NCBI GenBank assembly: GCA_021495925.1
Contig: JAKEKT010000024.1
Location: forward strand, 62,001-126,000
Reading direction: 5' to 3'
Length of the DNA: 64,000 nt
Source of the DNA: Diplodia intermedia
Taxonomy: Eukaryota > Ascomycota > Dothideomycetes > Botryosphaeriales > Botryosphaeriaceae
Under the pieces are notes generated by a model. The model ran no database searches. It was given only the letters and a program-made list of their open reading frames with translations, and was not told where the DNA came from. Of the stretch, positions 10,094-20,185 are shown in pieces. A program made the position numbers and the translations under genes. Positions within the stretch are counted from its first letter, which is position 1. The number at the start of each line of letters is the position of its first letter.

Positions 10094-12259
10094 CTACGAG
10101 ATGACCGGCAGAACCAGATAACTGTCGTACCCGCCACCCGCATACACAACATGCCTCCCAACATTCTCATCCACCGGCTCCGTCAACCGCATCATCTCGA
10201 CCTCGGGCAACCTCAAATCATGTCCAGCAACCCTCAACATGACGCCCTCGCCTTCCTCAAACACCATGCCGATCGGCCACACGGGTATCTCCAACGGCAC
10301 GACGGAGCCGCGCGGCACGGGCTCGCTGCGGGTCGACGCGTAGAACGGGCGAAGGCCGCCGCCGTCGTCGCGGTGGTACTCCTTGGTGCAGGCGTGGCTG
10401 GCGCGCAGCATGCCGTCCGGGCCGAGGTATTTCGCGACGTTGGTGTCGGGGACTTGGTCGACAGGCACGGGGACCGGGTAGTTGAGCGACTGCAGCGGCT
10501 GCCCGGAATGGCCCGTCTTGCGGATCTGCACGTTGACGTCCATGTCGTCCTTGGCGGCGCATGACATCCACAGCTTGACGACCGGGTAGCCGGCGAGCTC
10601 GGTGCGGTGGGGGAAGGTGAGGGTGAAGTCCTGTGGGAGGGCGGCGTTAGTTTGGGTGCGGGGTGTTGGCGTGGGGTGGGACGCACGAGAGTGTCGGTTA
10701 GGCTGTGGGCTTCGTAGGACGCGGATGCTTCGGCTGGAGGTAGGGAAGGGGTGAGTGTCTTTTGGGACACGTCGAGGTAGTACTTGATCTCCTTGGTGCG
10801 TGGGATCGGCCATGCCTCCTCGGGCCTCTCGACGATCGTCTTCGCGGGGCTGCCCGTGAAGCCTAGGAGGGAGATGCGGAAGCTCGGGGTCTTCTCCCAG
10901 CCGTTGTCGATGCCCTTGCAGTAGTGGTCGAAGTATTGTTGGAGCTCGTCGTTGACTTCTGGTCGGTATATGTCGAACCCTGTAGTTGTCAGCGGCGATT
11001 GGATCAAAACTGAGTGGCTCGGTTTACACTCTTGGAAGGCATGCACTCGGAGCCATTTCTCCTTCGTTTGGGCCTTCATAAATGTATCAAAAGATCCTTC
11101 TGAGTGGATGCCGGTCCTTGTGCGTGCAGTGTTAGCACTTGAGATGAGTACGACCTTCGCGCCGATCTTGGTACTTACGAATAGGAAGCGGTCAGATACA
11201 GCGGCACATCTTTGATGTTTTCGACTTTGACCGTCTTGTCCTGCCAGTAATCGTCGTGGTAAGGTCGTTTGGAGTACATTCCGGGCATGTTCTCAACACG
11301 ACCATGGCCTTTTGAAAGTAAGCACCCATCAACCAAGGCGCCCAGAGAGAGTGGGAAATACCCGCAAAACCCTTGAGTATCACGTTTTCGGCGAACTCTA
11401 CCCGAGGAATCCCACCACGGACGGCCTGCTGTCTGTACACGTCGGTCATGGCTTCCCACGGGGCAAATGCCTTGACAGCGGGATGGCTGAGTCGGGCGGC
11501 GAAGTTGATTTGTGCAATAGCAAGCCACGAATTGCCACTTGTGGAAGTCAGTCAGAAAGCCCAGCCAGAGGGGAGTTGCGTGGAAGTCTCACGCAAAGGC
11601 GACGGAGCCGTTGCACCAAGGCTGTTTGTAGACCCAGTCGACAACGTCATACATGTCTTCCGCTTCCTGTTCGCCCCAGAAAACGACGTCGCCTTCGGAA
11701 TCGCCGGCGCCACGGGCATCCGAATTGATGATGGCATACCCTCTCTCCACCCATTCGGCCGGATCCGGGGCCTAGAGGGATTGTAGTGAGCAACAAAATT
11801 ATCTCCATGTATGGTGATGGGGCCGTACTTCGAATTTCTCAAAACCAGAAGTGCGTTCCTTGGGGATGCCGCAACGGAAAGGCCCCATGGAGTCGTAGGT
11901 TTGCGGTCCTTTGATTTCTTAGAGCATGTTATAGAAGACTTGGGAACTCACTCACCTCTGCCGCTCTTGCCATACGGACTCCAAGGAATGACTGCCGGAA
12001 CCTTGCCGTTTTCATGGTCGGATGTGGCAGGGCGGAAGATGTCTGTGTAAATCTTCACGCCATCACGGAGCTTGACAGAGACATCTCTCTCGAAGATGGT
12101 CTCAACGCCGAATGGCCTGCGTCCGGGCTCTTTGGTCCAGCCCTTCGCCAGAGTCTGCACGGATGGATGGAAGCCGTCGTAGTTATATGCGGGATGCTGG
12201 GCAGGAGCCACGAGCTTCTCGAACTTGATGTCTGGGAATCGTTTCTCAAGCGTCGACAT
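10094..12259 (-). CDS. CocE/NonD-type hydrolase (X-Pro dipeptidyl-peptidase S15 superfamily)
   Basis: Eight exons on the minus strand: 12259-11956, 11908-11829, 11771-11593, 11537-11362, 11308-11179, 11116-11028, 10979-10687 and 10630-10094, giving 595 aa. The N-terminal catalytic domain shows RDGVKIYTDIFRPA, VPAVIPWSPYGKSG, GYAIINSDARGAGDSEGD (the CocE/S15 hallmark) and the nucleophile elbow SVAFAGNSWLAIAQ, a GxSxxA-type elbow where the Ser is reached only after splicing. The later ASYSTGIHSEGSF with WLRVHAFQEW carries the probable catalytic His. The C-terminal part (DFTLTFPHRTELAGYPVVKL onward) is the jelly-roll beta domain of the X-Pro dipeptidyl-peptidase C-terminal type. The enzyme should hydrolyse an ester or amide; the substrate is unknown. 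No signal peptide is seen, so it is probably cytoplasmic. Introns are 47-62 nt. Confidence 0.88.
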
Positions 12260-12732
12260 GGTGATTTCGTTCCTGGAAGCAATTGATGCTTAATGCAGGA
12301 ATCAGCGTTAAATAAGGGCAATGTGGTCCCGATGCGAAGCCGTACCGGCAACAGGTGCGGCAGTACCCGTCCCTATCCGGCACCATGGACTGCAGGTCTT
12401 GTAAATCCGATGCTCCACAGGATTACGCACATAGGCAAGAGGATCCTGCGGATTTAGGCAGGACGCGAGGTGTTTATGGGACCCCGGGCTTTACCTCACC
12501 CACTACCCCGCAGCGGGCGGCTGGCGCCCCGAAGCAACCCGGCGAACGAGGGGCAGCGTGTGCGTGTGCGTGTGCGTGTTAGGGGCGGTCCATCGATCAC
12601 GACACGTCAGATAGCCGACAAGTCCGACCTCGCTCTCCCCATCATCACTCTCCAATCACACCCTGACGTCGGCCTCTGTACTGCCATCGGCCTGCTCCCA
12701 TCAATCCAGCTTTGGCTTTCCCGATCCGAGAC
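12260..12732. other. Divergent promoter region (CocE-type hydrolase and 2EXR protein)
   Basis: About 470 bp separate two divergent ATGs. The region holds a TGTGCG microsatellite at 12556-12579 and a TGACGTC sequence near 12664. No coding signal was found. Confidence 0.45.
12556..12579. repeat. TGTGCG microsatellite
   Basis: Four tandem six-base GTGTGC-type units lie in the divergent promoter region between the CocE-type hydrolase and the 2EXR gene. Confidence 0.8.
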
Positions 12733-13713
12733 ATGCCGACCCCTCCGAGCAGCCCAACCCCAGCAGCGGCGTCGACGCCCCACCCGGCCGCCGATGGCCT
12801 GAGGCAGCAACATCAACACCTGCCACCACCACCACCCCGCGATCACCCACGCCGCCGGAAACTGGACCGCGCCGCCGCCAGCAGCAGCACGCGCGCACGC
12901 CTGCTCGAGCTCCCCGCCGAGCTGCGCCAGCTCATCTGGACCGAAGCCCTGCACGACCCCGCGGGGGTGCGCGTCGCCGCCGACGCGCCGCGGGTGGTGT
13001 CAAGCGCGGTGCCGACGTTGGCCGCGCTGCTGCTGGTGTCGCGGCACGTGCGCGCCGAGGCCCTGCGCGCCTTCGCCTCGTGCAACCGCTTCGCCGTCGA
13101 CAACGCCGGCGGCCTGCTCGCCCTGCTCACCGTCGTCGGCGCCGAGGGCCGGCCGCAGCTGCGCCGCGCCGACGTCGCCTTCGCGCGGCCGACGGGCTGC
13201 GGCTTCGTCGAGGGCCCCGAGGCGCTGAGGGAGGCGTTGCGGATGTTGGAGGAGGGAGGAGGTGGTGGTGGTTCTTCTTCATGCTCGCCGCGGCTGAAGC
13301 TGACGGTCGACCTGTCGCTGCGCGCGGCCCAGGCGCCGTGGAACCACGCCCACGCCCGCGAGAACGAGCACTGCCACCACTACCCCGAGTCGGCCAAGAA
13401 CAAGGCCGGCAGGAACTTCTGGATCCACCCCGCCAGCGTGCGCGACACGCCGCACGCCGAGGACCTGAGGCGGCTGGTCGCGCGCGCGGCCGCGGTGCGC
13501 TGGTCCGGCAGCCCGCAGTACTCGTGGTCGAGCGCCGCCGACGACTCGCTGGACTTTGTGCGCAAGTCCGAGGAGTGGCTGAGGCCGGCCGACGAGCCCG
13601 GGTTCGAGTATGTCTGCTCGTGGGAGGCGCTGCCGCCCGCGCCGCTGAGCGAGGCCAAGTGGAAGGATGGCGATGGCGTGGTGAGGCTGGTTGCGGAAGC
13701 ACGGAGGGTGTGA
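12733..13713 (+). CDS. 2EXR-domain (F-box-like) protein
   Basis: A single exon encodes 326 aa from ATG 12733 (MPTPPSSPTP). The N-terminal 55 residues are Pro/Ser/Ala/His-rich and probably disordered. Residues about 57-110 (RLLELPAELRQLIWTEAL ... LAALLLVSRHVRAEALRAF) match the 2EXR/F-box-like domain common in fungi. It begins with an L-P-x-E-L-R helix and ends with a 'VSRxxRxEAL' helix. The rest is a mixed domain with a Gly run near residue 175 and no other motif. The 2EXR domain is thought to mediate protein contacts, but the function of such proteins is unknown. The coding region is extremely GC-rich, which opens long spurious frames on both strands. Confidence 0.75.
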   Translation: MPTPPSSPTPAAASTPHPAADGLRQQHQHLPPPPPRDHPRRRKLDRAAASSSTRARLLELPAELRQLIWTEALHDPAGVRVAADAPRVVSSAVPTLAALLLVSRHVRAEALRAFASCNRFAVDNAGGLLALLTVVGAEGRPQLRRADVAFARPTGCGFVEGPEALREALRMLEEGGGGGGSSSCSPRLKLTVDLSLRAAQAPWNHAHARENEHCHHYPESAKNKAGRNFWIHPASVRDTPHAEDLRRLVARAAAVRWSGSPQYSWSSAADDSLDFVRKSEEWLRPADEPGFEYVCSWEALPPAPLSEAKWKDGDGVVRLVAEARRV

Positions 13714-14847
13714 GTGTTGTCAGAGGTATGTGCTCCCCCGTCCTTTTTGGTCCGAGCGGATGTATTTCCCTCCTTGGTTCCCTTCGAAGAGGTGTTTTAA
13801 AGAGGCCGTTGTAACCATGTGCTGAAGCTATCCGATTGTGACCGCGGCTTGTAAGACGGAGTTTGCAGCGTGCCGTATGAGGCTGTCTTTGCGAATACTC
13901 CATGAGCATATTCCACGAAAGGAAGTGTGTGGTAAGCGCCACCACCTGTGGCTTGGCCGCCTGGCTTTCTTATGCTCACCAACCAAGTCCTTCGCGAGAA
14001 GAGAAAAGCGTAGAACAAGACTTATAGAACCCTCTCACGAGGAAACCCTTAATTCTACCGTCATGCATCAACGCCTCCCTCATACACGCCGAATAGAGTA
14101 CCCGCTAGTGCAGGCAAGTCAATCCAGTGACCATGGTATGTACAACAGGATTCCTCGGGAAGCATGCAAACCACGACTGAGAGCGGACTGAGAGTGGTGC
14201 CCTCTGCTTTGTTCAGTAGTGTCACGATGAAGTTTCAATAGCGATTTACATGGGCATGGTCCGATTGCAGCAGCCATCTAAATCCCTTATGAAGTTCGGC
14301 CTGTCGACTTTGCCGCGTGGATGTTAACATTCAGCTTCATAGCCAGCCCAATTTCAAGTCTCTCGAAGCTGATGCCTTCGATCACATCATACAATACGTC
14401 GAAGTTACAGACGACCGGCAGGAACAGTTGTCGTAAGCACTGCACGGATAAAATCCACATTTGGAAGTACGACCCGCAGCACCCTAGTTCTAGTGCTTAC
14501 TTTCTGCGTTTCTGATTGCCTTGAATCCGCCCAGCTGCAGGATCCCAATCCTCTTAGCACTGCCAGCCCTAGCATGGATCCGTATGGTTCCGTCGCGCCG
14601 TAACATTTCTCGGCTATATGGTGTTATTTTGTTCGCGGACTTACCAACCACTGACGATGATTGGCTGTGTGCTGGCGGGTGGCGCTTTTCACCGCCGCAC
14701 GGGGCATCTTTGATACCCCTACCTACTAGCATGTTCCGTTTTTAGCAAGTCCCAAGGCCTCACATGGGGGCCGAAATCTTTGGTTATTTGAACCGCTGAT
14801 GTGCCCAATTCTTCGACTCTCTCGTGGACCCTACATCTCAGCCAACT
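13714..14847. other. Intergenic region with no recognised gene
   Basis: About 1.1 kb lie between the 2EXR gene and the P450 gene. Short open frames of 64-117 codons show no family motif or splice support. The 3' half should hold the P450 promoter. Confidence 0.45.
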
Positions 14848-16953
14848 ATGAACAACACGGTCGTGGGCTCCGGCCTGCAAGACGCAGCATCCCCATCCCT
14901 GCCTGTCTCCGCCTTTGCAGCGGCAGGCCTTGGAGCTGCTTTCCACGTCGCCTCGCTAAACTTTGAGCTCGACCAACATGGATGGCGCCTTATTGGAGGC
15001 TTCTACTTCTCCCTTTTCTCGGCCATTGTTGCTGCTGCCTATTACCTTGATGATGGAATCTTATCGGCCCTTGTTCAAGTTATACCTCTAGCGGCGGCCG
15101 CTCTTGCAGGTCTTTTTACCAGCATCGCCATCAAGAGGCTCTTCCTCTCCCCTCTCAGGAACTTCCCCGGTCCTTGGCAGGCACACCTCTCGAAGTTCTA
15201 CCACTGGTACCTCGAATCAAAGAATATGCAATTATTTGCCGAGATCCAGAAGTTGCACGAAAAGCACGGTGACTTCGTCCGCACGGGTGAGTCGTAATGA
15301 ATATGGAGTGAAGTCCGCCGAAGCTGATTTAACGCCCAGGACCGCGTGAAATATCCATTCTACGGCCTTCCGCAATCCCGTTGATCTACGGCGGCAAGTC
15401 GCCTTGCAAGAAGGCTACCTGGTATCGCCAGACTCAGTACGACGATGACACCGACAGCCTGTTGAGCATTGTCGATATCAAAAAGCACAATCTCCGGCGC
15501 AGGATATATGACCGAGGATTCAGTACTAAAGGTAACTCCTCCCTCTCCTTCATCGTTCCTTGTCATCACAAATGCTGATGACATGGTTTGACTGCAGCCC
15601 TCAACAGTTACGAGCCACGCGTCCAGAGCAAAGTCTCGACCTTGCTCGAGAAGCTCACCGGCTTTGACGAGAAGCCCGTCAACGTCACCGAGTGGATGAG
15701 CTATTTCTCGTTCGACATCATGGGCGACGTCATTTACTCAAAGGAATACAACATGCTGCGCGCCGGCAACGGTAAGATCCAGGCCAGCGGTATCGAGACA
15801 ACGCTGTCGAAGCTGCACGACGGGATGAAGATGCTTGGCCTGGTCGGCACCACTCCTTGGATTCTGCGCATGCTGAGCCAGGCGGGCATCTCCGGCGACT
15901 ACGGCGTCATGCAGGAGTGGTGTCGGGCCGCGATGAGGGAGAAGCAAGCTGTAAGGAACACACCCGCCCCTCCCATCTCACATCGGTGCACTTGGCCCCT
16001 CCTCCCTTTCTTGCCCCAATTCGCTCTCTCACCAGTGCCCTCCAACTCCTCTCTTTCCCCATGAGAAAAAGCCCAGCCCCACTAACCTTCAACCCCCAGG
16101 CCTGGCAAACCGGCACCACCCCGACCGACACGGCCTCGTACCTGCTCAAAGACTTCCTCGACGACCGCGCCAGCACGCAGCAGAACCAAAAGTCGATCCT
16201 GCAAGACAGCATCCTGCTCATCATCGCGGGCTCGGACACGACGACCTCCGCCGCCGTCAACGCGCTGTACTACCTCACGCGGCACCCGGCCGTCTACTCC
16301 AAACTCCAGGCGCTCGCCGACGCGGCCTTTCCCGGCGGCGCCGCGAGCGTCACGCACGACCGGGCGCGCGAGCGGATCGCGCTGCTCGACGACATCGCCA
16401 ACGAGACGATGCGGCTCAAGCCGCCGGCGTGCGAGGGGCTGGTGCGCGAGACGCCGCCAGAGGGCCTGACCGTCGACGGCGTCTTCATCCCCGGCGGCAC
16501 CATCGTGAGCGTGCCGACGTGGGCGGTGCAGCGCGACGGCAGGTATTGGGAGGAGCCGAATGAGTGGAAGCCTGAGAGGTGGGAGGGCGTCAATCCGAAT
16601 GAGGAGGGACTGGCGTTTTTGCCGTTCAGCAAGGGTGAGTTTCTTTCTTTTTTTTTTCTCTCCCCTTCCCCCTTTTGACATTTCCTCCTTCTTCTCTTGC
16701 CGTTTTCTGTTCTGTAGGTGATGGTCGTTTTCATGACTGACTTGTTTGAAAAAAAGGTATCTTCTCTTGCCCGGGCAAGACGCTGGCGTATATGGAGCTT
16801 CGGCTCTTGCTTACCCGGATCGCCTTGACGTTCGATATCGAGTTTGCGCCGGGCGAGGATGGTGTCAAGTTTGACACGCACCCGATGGACACGTTTACGC
16901 TGCTGAACGAGCCGTTGAAGTTGGTGTTCAAGCAGCGGAAGAGCCGGGCTTGA
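14848..16953 (+). CDS. Cytochrome P450 monooxygenase (CYP67 / tryprostatin hydroxylase-like)
   Basis: Five exons: 14848-15286, 15340-15531, 15598-15950, 16100-16634 and 16757-16953, giving 571 aa. The N-terminus has three hydrophobic segments before the proline hinge SPLRNFPGPW, as in the CYP67-type family of ER-anchored fungal P450s. The oxygen-binding I helix is AGSDTTTSA (about residue 371). The ExxR motif is ETMRLKP (about 430) and the PERW meander motif is present. The heme loop reads FSKGIFSCPGK with the cysteine ligand near residue 511; the usual basic residue two before Cys is replaced by Phe. The enzyme should hydroxylate or oxidise a small molecule with NADPH-P450 reductase. Intron 3 is 149 nt and intron 4 is 122 nt, longer than most here. 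ATG 14848 is preferred over an upstream GTG at 14824. Confidence 0.9.
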
Positions 16954-17885
16954 GCGGGTCTTGAACGAAATTGAAACGGATTTTGGTTCCTCTTTTTGCA
17001 GCATAACAGATTGGTGTCAAATGTGCTGTGTTAGTTGGAACCGGGCTTCACATGACTCTTACGGCCGCACTAGAGGACTTTGTCTTTCTACTCTTAGAAT
17101 AATTCAAGCTTTACTTGCATCGCGTGTGCTTTTGTAGGCCATGGCCGATTTTGAACGCCTTTCCCTGCAATAACTTTTGTTGTCTGATTGATTCACTAGA
17201 TACATACAAGTCCAACAAGAACCCTAAGGACCCCGTTGCAGTAAAGCGCTTGCTAGTAGATATCACTCCACATGCTTCATGATTCGTGACGGCCCGACGC
17301 AATCTCAAAAGGAATGAGTACTACTGCGTCATGTATATGTCTTCTTGACATCACGAGTGATATAAGGTTAAGACATCCGCGGCCTAAGACAGACTCCGCA
17401 TAGGCCGGTCTGAAAATACATTGTAACGGTTTTCTTCTAACGGGCGTTTCAAGGCATCCTAAATTGTTTATTGCGCCCATTTCCTTTCACTTTGGCGTGG
17501 AACAAGGTTGCAGCCCGGTCGTAATGGCAAGTGCCAAATTCGATATTTTGAATTCCAGATTCAAGGAGTATTAGACATTGCTGCGTCGTAGGTACATCGA
17601 TCTTCGAACAAAAAAAAGCTACTCCTGCCGACAAAACTCTACAGTGACGGAAGGCGGCGCCCAGCGCGCAGTGCTGTCGAGAGTAGATTACAAGGATTCT
17701 ACGCGTCCAGGCCAAATGGACACACGCGGAAGAAGTGAAGGTATTGGTACAATGTCCAAGCAGAAGAATAAGCCATCAGTGTGGAACGTGTGAATGCGTC
17801 CACGTCTATCCCGTCAACATTGCTTGAAAACAAACATGCCGTTGTAACGCCAACGCCGTCAATGCTTTGAGGAGACTGCTTTCTA
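16954..17885. other. Convergent intergenic region (P450 and SED5)
   Basis: About 930 bp between two 3' ends. No open frame with a plausible start and family similarity was found, and no RNA gene was recognised. Confidence 0.45.
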
Positions 17886-18983
17886 TCAACCAGCAACAAG
17901 GACCCAGAGAAGGAAGACTGAAGCAAGAGTTAGCGTACGGGCAATTGCAAAGCTTGGAGGGAAGGCCGACTCACAAATCATAAGGACACCAAACATCTTA
18001 GCGACGAGCCATCTGTTCCCACTCACGCGGTTCCAGTACTTCATCAGCTCACGCTGGGCACCCTGAACATTGTCGACGACGTCCTCGGTGTTGGCGTCGA
18101 TGCGTTGGATCATTTCGCTCTGTTCCGACACCATCTGCGCCAATTGGCCGAAGATACCACCCAGCTCGGAGATGGTCCGCTCGATGGCTTCGATAGCCTC
18201 ACCGCGCTGGTTGATATATGTGTTTGCAGGCTGAGCCTCCTCCATGAGCAGAAGTTGCTGGTCCGACGCCGCACCGCCTCTACCTCCCATCAACGCGGAA
18301 GACCCGGAACCATTGGGCTCTAGCGTAAGAAGGTCCTGTTGAGCCGCATTCGTGTTCTGGAAGCCAGGCTTCGGGCTACGACCCCGCGAAGGCGTTTGGT
18401 AAAGCGGCGAGTCGGTGCGGCCAGGGTCGAGTCCCTGCTGGGCGTTTTGGGAAACGGTAGAAACGAAGTTCTCTGTGCGCGATTTGGATGCCTGGATGTT
18501 CTTGGTGCGGACCTCGAGCACTTCCTTGAACGACAGACCGACGTCGGCCACGCGTCCCTGCAAAAGCAACAGCACGTTCTTGTTGTGCTCGCCCTCCTGG
18601 TCCTTCTGGTTCTGAGGGTGCTGGGCGGCGGAAAGCTGCTGCAGCTGCTTGATCGAGGTGTTGAGCTGGGCGAGGTCCTGTTTTATGACGTACGTGAGCT
18701 CGGCGATCTCGACCGGGCGGTCGTCGAAAAGCGTCTTGCGGCGAGCCAGCTGGGCCAGGCGCTCCAGCTTCGCCATGGCGCCCGAGATGCCACGCCCGAT
18801 CTCGGCCGCCTTGCGGGCGAACTCGCTGCGCTGCCGTTGCGGCGACTGGGCGGCCTGCTTCTCCGATTGCGACAGCAGCGACTGGCGCTGGGCGCTGGCC
18901 TTATTGTTCTGCACGCGGCGCTGGGCCTGCTGCAGGATGCTCCGGAATTCGGGCGTGCGGTCCTGGATCGACGTGGCGGCCAT
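17886..18983 (-). CDS. SED5: Golgi Qa-SNARE, syntaxin 5
   Basis: Two exons on the minus strand, 18983-17975 and 17917-17886, give 346 aa. The start MAATSIQDRTPEFRSILQ matches the syntaxin-5 N-terminal peptide (DRTxEF), which binds the SM protein Sly1. An Habc-type helical region follows (IGRGISGAMAKLERLAQLARRKTLFDDRPVEIAELTYVIKQDL, in part). The SNARE helix is RGEAIEAIERTISELGGIFGQLAQMVSEQSEMIQRIDANTEDV (in part), with the central zero-layer glutamine in EQSEMIQRID. The C-terminal anchor is split by a 57-nt intron at 17918-17974: MFGVLMI joins FFLLWVLVAG, and the last exon codes only for the end of the membrane anchor. The protein drives ER-to-Golgi and intra-Golgi membrane fusion. It shares a divergent promoter region with the disordered-protein gene. 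Confidence 0.95.
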   Translation of the reverse strand: MAATSIQDRTPEFRSILQQAQRRVQNNKASAQRQSLLSQSEKQAAQSPQRQRSEFARKAAEIGRGISGAMAKLERLAQLARRKTLFDDRPVEIAELTYVIKQDLAQLNTSIKQLQQLSAAQHPQNQKDQEGEHNKNVLLLLQGRVADVGLSFKEVLEVRTKNIQASKSRTENFVSTVSQNAQQGLDPGRTDSPLYQTPSRGRSPKPGFQNTNAAQQDLLTLEPNGSGSSALMGGRGGAASDQQLLLMEEAQPANTYINQRGEAIEAIERTISELGGIFGQLAQMVSEQSEMIQRIDANTEDVVDNVQGAQRELMKYWNRVSGNRWLVAKMFGVLMICESAFPPSFAIARTLTLASVFLLWVLVAG

Positions 18984-20185
18984 GACGGGCGACGGGCGGG
19001 TGCGGGCGGATGTTGGCGAGGGCGGAGAGGGTGGTCAGTGGCCGGCGGAGGAGAGAAGGCGGGTTCGTGTGGGCGACGCGAGCGGGCGAGATTGCGCTGG
19101 AGACCGCAATTTCAGCGCGGAACGGGGGGCCGCAGGCGTAAGTGGAGCGCGGTCGAAATCGGTTCGGAAAGCAGGACAGCGGCGAGGGATCACACGCAGT
19201 GGCAGGGCATGTGAGTCGATCGGGTGGGCGGCGTTGGAAAGATTGGGACTGGAGAGGTAGCGTGGCTGCAAGGACAAAGGCACAGACGGAGGTGGTTGAG
19301 TCGCAGGGAGAGCGGCGCGAGCCCAGAGCGCAAGGTGGCCTGCCTTCATTGCCGCTGCCACAGCCCCGACGCGCCCGCAATCGCAGTGCTCAGGGGGGCC
19401 CAGCCACTGGTGACGACGTCAGCGCCACCGTAATGCGCACCCCAATGGGGCAACCCTGCCGTTGGTCGTTCCTTATTAAGAGAGCTGCACATCAACTGCA
19501 GCTTCTTCGCGCCTCTCAAGCCTGCCCTTTTGTCTAGGAGTTGTAGTATACGATGTGCAGCAAAGGAAGACCAATAACCGCGCTAATAGTGGCCGTGACG
19601 TGGGCCTTGCGGCCTCCCCCATGCAGGTGCTTTATCTGCAGGCTGGCCGTTGGGCGTTCTGCAGGCCGCCTGGTTACACGGTATTCCAACCCCTTTACTC
19701 AGCCTCTCCGCGCTGCGTCAACGGCAAACCACCTTCTCGCATCGTGGCTGCTGCTACCCTGCCCTGTCTGCTGCTGCCCTGCTTCCCTGTCGCCCAGCCC
19801 GACGCCCTGCCCTGCCGTCCCGCCCGCGCCCGCCTCCTCCGCTTCCAAGACCTCTGCCCGACCACGCCTTTTGCTGCAACAATAGCCTCCCTCTTCTCCC
19901 TGGAATTTGCAGCATATCCTGTGCGCTGCAAAACTGATTGTCGTAGGGGAGCGGACCGAGCGTCATCAGCCCACAGCCCTACTTCATTACAACGGCATCG
20001 TGTCCGCCCATCACCCGTCGCGGCTTGCGACTACACATCCGCAATTACGAGCGACAACGCCGATCGCCGCCTGTCGCATACTTCTCCCGGCCCGCCTCCT
20101 TCGCTACCGCCCTCTCCACCCCGTTCGCTGCTCCGTCAAGCCCAATGCCGTGGCCATATTAGCCGTACACACCGCGTAATCCACC
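18984..20185. other. Divergent promoter region (SED5 and disordered protein 1)
   Basis: About 1.2 kb separate two divergent ATGs. Long open frames exist on the plus strand (for example 19555-20604), but they run through the start codon and first intron of the next gene in another frame. They have low-complexity Pro/Arg/Ser composition, so they are not called. The 19.6-20.1 kb part is CT-rich, as in fungal promoter and 5' UTR sequence. Confidence 0.5.
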
